From Cafeteria roenbergensis (taxonomy: Eukaryota; Sar; Bigyra; Bicosoecida; Cafeteriaceae), in NCBI GenBank assembly GCA_008330645.1, contig VLTN01000038.1, positions 62,001 through 126,000 of the forward strand: a stretch of DNA of 64,000 nt, read 5' to 3'. The notes below the pieces were generated by a model. That model had not been told where the DNA came from. It did not search any database and was given only the letters and a program-made list of their open reading frames with translations. Below, one piece after another: positions 41,001 through 50,000 of this stretch. Every line of letters starts with the position of its first letter. Within the stretch, counting starts at the first letter, position 1. Both the position numbers and the translations under genes were made by a program.

Positions 41001-41389
41001 ACGATCGCAACCACTGCCACGGAGGCTGCGGCATAGGTCAAAGTGAGGGCGCGATGGGCCTCGGACAGCGCTGCTGCGCTCCAGTTTTCTTTGGCCACAG
41101 TCGCGTTGGGGCTGCCAGCGAGAGCCAGCGACAACATTGCGGTGCTGAGCGTGTCAAGAGGGCTCGCGTCCAAATTCTGCCACGGCGACCGCCGGTGGGC
41201 TCCCAACGTGGTTACGGCCCACGCTGTCGCTGCAAACGCGGGTGCTGCCACACCCAAGACAGCAGCACGGCCGCAGCGCGCCATGCTCGAATCGGTCGGG
41301 CCTCGCAGGCTCAGAACTTTTTCACCGTGCCTGGCCGTTGCAGCGCGCGTGTCGCCGTCGAGCCCAAGCAGCAGCTGCCGCGATTTCAT
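38054..41389 (-). CDS. Hybrid membrane histidine kinase B with C-terminal receiver
   Basis: Exon 1 is 41389-40947 and exon 2 is 40772-38054, about 1,050 residues. Order: two membrane helices (exon 1), six more (exon 2) with a Cys-rich cytoplasmic or luminal loop, an H-box SHHARGPLNA, an HATPase-like domain almost identical to A and C, a linker, then a receiver domain. The receiver is complete: acidic pair in WIADDDD, phospho-acceptor Asp in VLVDGHMPVMGG, Thr in LVTGEA, Lys in LCKPV. In a standard hybrid kinase, phosphate would pass from His to this Asp. Here the HATPase lacks the N-box asparagines and the G1 Asp, so autokinase activity is uncertain. This is the only copy with all parts and no extra insertion. 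Confidence 0.86.
38798..39295 (-). repeat. HATPase-coding tract of kinase B
   Basis: Near-identical to the corresponding tracts of A and C. The match ends abruptly just upstream of the AFPWAILTDHARI codons. Confidence 0.88.
40773..40946 (-). other. Intron of kinase B
   Basis: 174 bases. The donor is GTGAGGTTG at 40946 after the PALRAR codons. The acceptor GCGCAG precedes ACTGATC. The position is identical to A and C. Confidence 0.9.
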
Positions 41390-41938
41390 TGCGTCAACGG
41401 CGCCTCGATCTCGCGGACCAGCCCCTCGAGGGACTGCCCAAGTTGCCAAGCAGACCTCGCGAGTGCAGCCCCCTCCCCGGGGGGGGCGGGAAAAGAACGC
41501 CCGCCGAGTCGCCAGTTCGGCGTCGCTTTCCGCATCGATCGGCAGAGCAAATGTGCGCGCGGGGCTGCCGATCACGCCGCGTCCTGCCCTGTCGGCCTGA
41601 GCGCCGCTCTTGGCGCGCGGCCGCTGGAGCCAACCATGATGCCGCGCCCTCAGGGCAGGGGCGGGGCCCTCTTGGGTCAGAGGTCAGCCTTTGACGGCGT
41701 ACGGACCGCGAGGCGACGAGAGCGCTGGCCGCACTTGAAAGCGAGCAGAGCCCGGCAGCGATCCACAAGAGGGGAAGTGTCCGCCCACGATGCCCAGCGG
41801 CACGCTTGTGTCGCAGCAGCGCAAACTGCATCAACAGTCAAGGAACCCCCGCGGCCCCTGGCGCCGGCGCTGCCCACGTGCAGACGAGAAATACGCTGGA
41901 ACGCAAATTTCTGGCGACACAACTTGACCAGGCCAGAC
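41390..41938. other. Spacer between kinases B and C
   Basis: About 550 bases holding the B upstream region and C 3' flank. Some similarity to the C upstream region persists (AVDAM codons), consistent with duplication that included 5' flanks. Nothing else recognised. Confidence 0.4.
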
Positions 41939-44900
41939 TCAAGGGGCCTGGCTGAGCAGGCTCGACACCACCAGCGCGCCCGTCACCGGCTTGCACAGCA
42001 CCCCGTCCGCTCCCGCTCTCGATGCCTCGCTCTCCACCCGCGGAGTGGCCTCGCCAGTCACCAGCCACAGACGCGGCCGCCACCACGGGGCGCGCGCCTC
42101 GCCAAGCGACACGATGGCGCGAATGGCCTCGACGCCGCCCATGACGGGCATGTGGCCGTCCACCAGCACGCCGTCGGGCAGCTCCCAGAGCGATCCCGAC
42201 CCGGGAGGCGCGCCGACCGGCCCGCGCTCGGCCTCGCCGGCGTCCATCGCGGCCTCGACGGCGGCGACGAGCTGCGCTCCGTCGGCGAATGTGCGGGTGG
42301 CAGCTCCGCTGCGCCGGGCGACGAGGGCTGCGACGCGCGCTGTGGTGTCGTCGTCGTCGGCAATCCAGACTCGCCACCCAGACAGGGGACTTGCTGCCAC
42401 CTCCGTCGAACTTTGAGCGTTATTGCAATTGCACAAGCGGGATTCTGCGCTCTGCTCGAGGCCAACCGGTTGTCCCGCCACGAATGAGTCTCGCAGAGGC
42501 ATGCGACCGTGTTGTCCGCCCGCGCCAAGCAATGCAGTCTCGCCAGACAGCTGTCTGGTGCTGGTACGCCAGCCGGCAAGGGCTCTACCTGAAGTCCAGC
42601 CAGTGCCTTGAGGAGACTGCCGCGTAGCTCTTGCGCCGGCCTCACCATGCCAATGATCGTACCACGCCTCGCTCGACCGGCGGACCACTGCCACCGGCAC
42701 ACGCAGCCACACGTGCGCGCCGCTCTCCGCCCCACCGCTCCCCAGGCCCGCCTCGCCGCCCAGCGACACTGCCACGCCGCGCACCACTGCCAGGCGGAGC
42801 CCCGTCGGCCCCACCGACAGGCTGTCGTCACCGTGACGGAGCCGGCCGAACGGGTCGAACGGGTCGCCCTCCAGCTCCGCCGCCGAGTACCCCTGCCCCG
42901 TGAAGCGCACCTCCACGCACAGCGCGCCCCGCTCCGACCCGCGCATGCCCCGGCGCGGCGCCAGCGGCTGCGGCCACTGCAGCCCCGCCATCGCGCCCCG
43001 GCCCGTCGACACGGACACGGACACGCACACCCGGCCGGGCTTGAAGCGGGAGCTGCGCGCTGCGGCGGCGTACGTTCCGATGGCGACCATCGCGACTGCG
43101 GCCTGCATGATGCGGGCGTGGTCGGTGAGGATGGCCCAGGGGAAGGCCGGGCTGAGTGCACCTCTTGCGCTCGGTCCGTGGCGAACGCTATGCCGGGGTG
43201 AAGAAGTCACCATATCCTGGCGTGCTGGAGCCGGCGCCACCAATGCCGGGCTTGGAGACTGGAAGAGGTTCATTGCCTGCGCTACCCGCGGGATGCCGGC
43301 AGCATCGCTTGGGCGAGAGAGCGAGTTCAACTCCCGTGGACTTGTACATGGCCGCCGCCGCCGCTGATGTTGCATTGGGTGCTGCCAAATTGCCAACGGT
43401 GCTTCACTGCGGCAGCCCCTGACGTCCAGGGTCATGCTGACCTGAGTGGGCGTTGAGAGGCCGCTTGTTGGTGGAGGACTGGTGTTGACACAAATGGCTT
43501 AAGTTTGGCGCGGCGGGGACCGCACGGGGTCGCCCGAGGGACGGGAGGGAGGGTCAAACGATCGAATCGAGCACACGCACACCACTCGGGGCGCGCGCGT
43601 ACGGCGGGTACGGGTGCGGGTGCGGCCGGTGAGCCCACGCGGGCTCGAACCGGTGTGCCCGCCCAAAGGGCGGGCTTGCGAGCGGGTCGGATGGCCCGCG
43701 CTTGCCGTGAGGCAGAGCCGGGGTCATGTGGTCGGGACCGCTCGCGCGCTAGTCGGAACGCATGCGCGCGGCGGGAACGGGATACGACCGGCGAGCCCCC
43801 ACGCGGGCTCGGGTCGGAGTGCTCGCCCAGAGGGCGGGCTTGCGAGCGGGTCGGGATGGCCCGCGCCTGCCGTGGGGCAGAGCGGGCCCGGTGTTGTTGC
43901 CGCATCTGAAGGCGGCCTCTCAACTCGAGGGGACAGCAGCACAAGATTTACATCACAAACAGGGCCGCTGCTCGCCTGTGGCTGGCGAAGTGCCGGCTCA
44001 GACGCTCCTCCCAGCTGCTGCCCATCGTGCCCCAGGACCGGAGCGTGGTCGTCTTGCGCAGCGACAGGCGCTGCCAGAGCAAGAGGTCGTCCAGCTCCTG
44101 TTTGGAGGACTCCAAAGCGATGTGGAGGTCTCGGAGCGTTGCGTCAACAGTGGGAACCAAGACGCCGTCGATCATGCGCTTGCTCGTAGCGTCCTTGCCG
44201 ATGCTGCCGGACCTGTGCACGCCGCTACACCTGCTGCTAAATGTTTCCCCTTGGCCCCGAGTCGATGGGCATTCGGAGGAGTGAGCCCCGTCTGCGGTGC
44301 TTGGAGCGGCATTCGCCGACGGGACTCGCGCAGCCGGTTCGCGCGGCTGCTCCTGAGCCACAGACGCGTTATCCATCTCCAGAAGCGTCATGCATAGCAC
44401 AGCGGCATTGAGAGGGCCTCGTGCGTGGTGGTTCACGTACGTCAAGGCGCGAACGAGGGCGGCCGCCTGAGTCCTGGCCGTCTCAGCGCGGCTCTCCGCC
44501 AGCGTGGTTTGGAGGTCCAGCAACAATGACACAGCCAGGAAGAAGCCGTTGTGGGTCGTGAAGATCGTGAAGAGGAGCGTGAGCCGAGCTGCGTCTGTCG
44601 CCCTGTTCCGCTCCGGACCTGGGATGGAGAGGTTCAGGCCGGAGGGCCACGTGTGGTCTGGATCATCCGTAGCGAGCTGCTCGTGCCAGGCAGCACACCC
44701 GTCGCTCCGGGCGGAGACCGAGACCACAAAGGTTAAGAATCCAATCGTCATGACTAGCCTGGCGACAAGAATCGCCAAATCAATTTCCGCGGCGGAGCAC
44801 ACTGCCCCGGCTTGGTGGTTGCGGCCAAGCCCTCGGGAAGGCTCGGCAGGTGATGGGCAGCCGCTGCACAGCTGACTGCGCCATCTCGTCCATGCGTGGG

Positions 44901-45976
44901 CTTCCGAGGCTTGCGCAAGCGGGACGGAGCAGGTGGAGCAGTCCCAAAATGACGGAATGCTGCCCAAGGCTCCGACTACCAACGCCGCCGCCCACGCCCA
45001 GTCCGGGCGGCTGAAGACGCCGAACACGACAGCCACGACGAGCACCAGGTGGGCGAGTACGGGCGCGCTGGCCTGGGCGCCTCCCCGGCTGCAGGTGCAA
45101 GCCCTGGCGCAGCAGCACGACTCGGGGCCGGAGCCGCACGGCTGCTCGTCAGATGCTGGCCATGCGGAGCCCACGAGCGTTGCGCCAAGCGACGACAGCG
45201 CGGCTTGCAGCACGACGAAGAGCTCAACGAACGTGCACCCGCCCGGGACGAAAATAAGCGGCGTGAGCCAGCGGGGCACGAGCAGTGCCACTGGCGAGAG
45301 CAGCAGCTGACAACTCAGCATGATGCCGCTGCTGACGAGTCTGCGAGGGCACAGGGGGCAGCCGCGCCAGCGACTGGTGCGTTGAGGCGCAGCAGCGGCA
45401 ACACCCGCACCGCAAGGCCAATCTTGGGTCGCGCAAGACTGCATTCCAAGTGGCCCAGCTTGCTGCGCTGCGACCAGCCCAGGCGTGCTTTGCGAGAGCT
45501 CACCGCGCCCGAAGCGCCGGTTTCCGGGCGATTCGCGACACACTCAGAAGCACGACCACCATGGCAACGCCAGCCACGAATGCAGCAGCAAATGTCAGGG
45601 TGAGCATCCGGTGGGATTGCGCTGTTGCCGCCGCCTGCGTGTTGGCCTTGGCCACGGTTGCGTTGGGACTGCCAGCCAGCGCCAAAGACAGCATCGCGTT
45701 GTCCATGATTTCCAACGGGCTGGCCTGCAGCAGCTGCCACCGCGAGCGCTGGCTCGCCCCAAAGGCGGCTGCTAGCCAGGAGAGCGCCACAAGAGCTGGT
45801 GCTGCCACGCCCAGGACAGCGGCGCGGCCGCATGTCGCACTGGTGCGGGGAGCCTGTCCTGTCGCGACCTCGAGCGTTTCACCGAACTCGCTGGCCACGG
45901 CGCAATGATCCCCTGCCGCGCCCAACATCACAGCTTTGCGTCTCATCGCATCCACGGCCTTGTATGTCAAAGCCAC
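41939..45976 (-). CDS. Hybrid membrane histidine kinase C, carrying an extra insertion/intron
   Basis: Exon 1 runs from 45976 (or the conserved ATG at 45946) to 45504, exon 2 is 45340 to about 43961, exon 3 about 43436-41939. Domain order is as in B: membrane helices, H-box NHHARGPLNA, HATPase-like domain, complete receiver (ADDDD, VDGHMPVMGG, VTGEA, CKPV). Between the codons for HRRAAAL and TLDVRGC, contiguous in A and comparable in B, there is about 0.52 kb of unrelated sequence with stops in frame. GT/AG borders (for example 43960 and 43437, or 43956 and 43442) remove it in frame, so the gene can be whole if it is spliced. The HisKA part is closest to A, the receiver to B. Confidence 0.8.
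41951..42388 (-). repeat. Receiver-domain tract of kinase C, near-identical to B (38066-38501)
   Basis: About 440 bases differ at only a handful of sites from 38066-38501. The linkers upstream of both receivers are unrelated. Confidence 0.88.
42660..43152 (-). repeat. HATPase-coding tract of kinase C
   Basis: Near-identical to A and B, with a small cluster of changes near 43041 (Phe-Lys where A and B have Asn-Arg). Confidence 0.88.
43452..43924. mobile_element. Introner/MITE-like insertion with 13-bp inverted repeats, inside kinase C
   Basis: GTTGAGAGGCCGC at 43452-43464 is perfectly complementary to GCGGCCTCTCAAC at 43912-43924. The pair brackets nearly the whole extra piece that interrupts kinase C, which is absent from A and B at the same codon. 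No transposase frame is present. No clear target duplication was found; the flanks share only a pre-existing CCCTG. Internally it holds two diverged copies of a unit of about 160 bp. Splice-like borders lie 10-15 and 32-36 bases outside the repeats. A non-autonomous DNA element adopted as an intron is my reading; an intron with a closing stem is the alternative. Confidence 0.55.
43580..43895. repeat. Imperfect tandem duplication (about 160-bp unit) with conserved hairpins
   Basis: Copies start near 43580 and 43740. Both contain a GAGCCC...GGGCTC hairpin followed by GCCCGCCCAAAGGGCGGGC or its variant, then GGCTTGCGAGCGGGTCGG and GGCCCGCGC. Both stems are kept while loops and spacers differ. 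Confidence 0.75.
45341..45503 (-). other. First intron of kinase C
   Basis: 163 bases. The donor is GTGAGCTC at 45503 after PALRAR codons. The acceptor CTCGCAG precedes ACTCGTC. Position shared with A and B. Confidence 0.9.
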
Positions 45977-47091
45977 GTCTCGGATGGGCAGGGTGGGTGC
46001 TGGGAGCGTGTGACAGGGCGTGAGTCACTTCGGCGTCAGCCATTGAGCCTGTCGAAGCAAGCCCTGCTGACGAGCAAGCCGGCGGCGGACCGGCTTTCGG
46101 GTGCGCGGCAAGCCAAGGGCTAGCGGTGCGCTCACCCCTGCTGGCCGAGCAGACGCCGTGCTCGATATGGGGCACAAGCACGCCATTCAAGGGCATCGAG
46201 CTGCCATCAGGGGCGGCAGTTTTTCGAGCTCGCACTGCAAGCTGCAGGCAAAGCCGTGCTCGCGCACCGCCAATCCAGGGTGCGTGGGGGGGGGGGAGCG
46301 AAACTGTTGAAAGACGACCGCCTGGCGAGTGCAGCCTTGAAGTGAACGAGCCTGGGCACCTCTGGCGAGCGGCGCAAAGGAAGGTGGCGGAGCACAAGCC
46401 GCTGCTTCGCGACAGCGATTCCCATAGTTGAGACGTGCGCCAAGGAGCAAGACCGCTGTCCACCTGCCAGACTCCTCTCGCACCGTGGCCAGCGCAGAGC
46501 GCCCCCACCCACGTCACGCTTGTCGCATCATGCGCTCCCTAGCGCGCTGCCAGCAGCGGGGCACACGCGGCTGAAGACTTAGGGCGCGTTCACACAGTCT
46601 CACACCCTCCAAGGGGACGGGCGCCTTGCGCAGCAACTGCAACGGGATTCAACGCAGCGAGCTTTCGTCCAGGCCGTGTCTCTTGGACAGTCTCGCATGG
46701 TGCTCAGTGCCTGGCAAGGCCTGAAAGGGAGAGAGAGAGCAAGACGCTGCGCAGCTGGCGCGCAGACTGGGGGCATCAGCTGCGTTACCGCCGCGCTTTC
46801 CGTGCGCTGCCATCTACCGGCCACACGTGTCACCTCAAGGATCTCGGCCGGGTGTTGCACGAAGGAACGGGCGCGGTTCGTGTGCCGGGCAGCTGCCCTT
46901 TTGCGCAGGGACGCGCCCCTCGCCGGCAATTCCAGTCAGGGCAGCTCCCGGGAGCTATCTCGGTGAAGCACACGCGTGACGTTTGGCGGCTTGGCAGCTG
47001 TGCATTCGCGTGCTATTTGGCGGCCTGACTCACGCGTGCCAATTGGCGGCTTGGCAGCTTGACACACGCGGGCTGCTGGGCCACTAGGCAG
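45977..47091. other. Intergenic between kinase C and the Sfi1-like gene
   Basis: About 1.1 kb. It holds a run of G near 46287 and a short degenerate tandem repeat at its right end (listed separately). Open frames are short and overlapping; no gene is supported. Confidence 0.5.
46971..47068. repeat. Degenerate tandem repeat in the 3' flank of the Sfi1-like gene
   Basis: CACGCGTGAC/C plus TTGGCGGCTTGGCAGCT occurs at 46971 and 47031 (period 60), with a half-matching copy (TTTGGCGGCCTGA) between. It lies just downstream of the stop codon of the minus-strand gene. Confidence 0.7.
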
Positions 47092-50000
47092 TCAGAGTTC
47101 GTCGAGGAATCGCGACGCGAAGCGTCTCGAAGACATGCTCGGAGGCGACGCTGCGCTGATGGCGGAGTGGTGGATCGACGCGACTCGAGAGGCACGCGCT
47201 GCCGCTGCCATGGTTGCAAGCTCCGCCTGCATGCGGTCGCTGCGCCTCCGCTCGGCAACGGCCAAACGTTCGGCCGCCTCTCTCGCGGATCGCTCTTCTG
47301 CTCGTGCGGCTCGGTGTCGCTCAAGCTCGCCGATGCGTCTCTCAGTCGTGTCTTTGGCCTCTGCCACGAGCGACGTCAGGTCGCGAGACCTGTCGCGGTA
47401 CTTGCGGAGCTTGGCCTCCAAGCGTGACAGCTCGGCGTCTGACGCTGCCGCGCGCAACTCCGCGTCCTCAACGGCTCGCTGCAACGATCGCACAGCTTCG
47501 GCTTGCTCATCGGCCTCACGTTTCGCCGACTTCGCCAGAGCCTTGTATCGCTCGGCACGCGAAACCGCAGCCTGCAGCTTCTCCTCTCTGTCCGCCACAG
47601 CACGCTGCGACCGACGCGCGTGCCGCCGGAACTCCGCACTTGCACCCGCATCAACTGCAACTGCCCTGGCAGCAGCTTCCGCATCAGCCCGTGCCTGCCG
47701 CAGGTCCAGCTCTGCCGACCGAAGTCGCTCTTCCACTTCGGCGCGTCGCTCCGTCTCGGCTTGAGCCGAAGCCTCCGCTGCCTCGAGGCGCGAAACTACA
47801 GCGGTTTCGCGCCGTTTGGCCTCCTCTGCAGCGCGGTTCGCCTCTGCAACACGCTCCGACGCTTCGTCGGCTGCATGTTTCGCCGCTTCCGCGCGCCGCT
47901 CCGAGTCGGCGGCAGCGGCCTCCGCACGCGCGACAGCTTGCTCTGCCGCATCAGCTGACTCGGCGGCGGCCCTCCCGGCCGCGATCTCACGCTCGGAATG
48001 GGCGGCTTGAAGCGCCCGAAACTCCGCACTGACGCGGTCGAACTCCGCTCTGGAAGCCGCTGCCCGGGTGCGCTCCTCCTCGGCACGCGAAACCGCCCGC
48101 GCAGTTTCGGCCCGGGCAAGCTCGACGTCTGACCTCAGGGTCCGCAACTCCGCCTCCGCATTGGCTCTGCCAGCAGCTGCCTCGGCTTCCGCGGACCGCG
48201 CCGCTGCTGCAGCCGCCTCAGCAGCCTCAAGCCTTGTCCGCATGACGGATTCGGCTCTGCTTGCGGCTTCTGCGTTGGACCGGGCAGCGGCTGCTTCGCG
48301 TCCCGCTGCGGTTGCAGTTGCCTCTGCTGCGGCGCGAGCCTCGTCAGCTGATCGGACGAGTGACTCCGCACCCCGCTTCGCCTCGTCAGCCGCCGCCGCT
48401 GCTGCTTCCGCTTCGGCTCGAGCGACTCCTGCCACTCTCATCGAAGACTCCGCATCCGCACGTGCCGCACGTGCAACTGCAACCTCCTTCTTCAACGATG
48501 CGATTGAGGCGGCGGCAGCAGCCGCCTCCGCCGCCGACGTCGCCGCCTCCTCCTCCGCCGCCGACGTCGCCGCTTCCTCCTCCGCAACGGACGCTTCAGC
48601 AAACAGGAGCGCCTCCGCCTCCGCACCGGCTCTCAGCGACAGAGCGGCAGCTTCTGCCGCCGCGGCTCCGGCCTCCCACTCCGCGTCAAACCGCGCGTAG
48701 CAAGACGCGGTGCACGACGAAACCGCGGAGACAGCCGTTGATACGGAGGCCAGGGCGTTGGCTCGAGCGACTCCAGCGTCTCTCACTCGCTCCTGCTGCC
48801 GGCGTCGCTCTGCCGCCGTCCAGTGAGCAGCGACCGACGGAGCAACCGACTCCGCCACCGCCGAACCCACCCACCGCCAGGCCACCTGCACGGCGACCAG
48901 CGGGACCGACCCGGCCATGCCTGGGTGGTTCACACCCACCGTCACGGACCCCACCGCCGGGGCAGCCCCCAGCCACACACTGGCTCTGCCAGCCGCCAGC
49001 GTTGCCGACGTCGAACCGGCTCCAGCGGCAGCTGGTGCCGACGTCGTCGCTTGCGCCGAGTGTTGGTCCCCGCCGGAGAGCGACGCCTCCCGCCCTGACG
49101 CGTGGAGCAGCAGAGCCGAGCTCTGCACGCGCCGCAGGCCGGTGAGAGACGCGGCGTCGATCACGGAGCTGGAGGCCTGTGGCGCGGAGGCTCCCCTGAC
49201 TCCCGCGTGACTTGCCGATGACTGGCCTGTGATGTATCCCGGTAGAGCCTTGGCAGCTTCCGCAACTGCGACGTCGTCGGCTGGGCCGTATGACGGAAGG
49301 GCTTCGCTTGATTCGGCAACGACTGGAACCAGACTGCCTTCTGACTGGCCAACGGGCGCATCAGGTGACGCTGGCTTGAGCGACCGCGCAACGAGGCTGG
49401 GCTCGTGAGACAGCCACTGACGTTTGACCCCACCGGCGGCACCGCTGACGATGGGAAACTCCGCCTCCGCATCCGCCTCCGCACCCGGCTCCGCACCATC
49501 GGCGACGGCGTTCCGCCCTGCTCCCGCCGATGAATCCCGACCATGTCCTGAGCCCATCATCGAAACATCACCCCAGCGCCGAGACCTACCGCTGCGACCG
49601 GCCGACTGCCGCGAAAGGTCAGCTCTACCGCCCGTGAAACCGCGCTGCCCTTGGCCGCTGTCACCGACGCCGACACCGCCAGCGCCAGCGCCAGCGCCAG
49701 CGCCAGCGCCAGCGCCTCCGCCGTCGTCGTCGCTGTCACCGTCAGCTGTCTCCACATCGTCAGCGGTTTCATCAATCACTTGGTCAATCAGCCCCGAGAG
49801 ACTCCCGATTCGGAAGGATCGCGCAGAGAGGGCCGGCGAAACCGCTGATGCGGCCATCCGATGCCTGGAGGCTCTGCCGAGTCCGGGGCTGCCCCTGGGG
49901 GGGCGGCTGGACGCATCGCCTGGCGATTGCAGTTGCACTTGGCGCAATCTCCGCATGGCCGCCGGAGATGCCGTCGCTAGGCGCCGTAGCGACGGGGAGC

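Noticed and set aside
43627-43660. tRNA-like GGTTCGAGCCC on the minus strand
   Set aside because: The flanking bases do not form a T-stem or acceptor stem, and the sequence is part of the duplicated hairpin unit.
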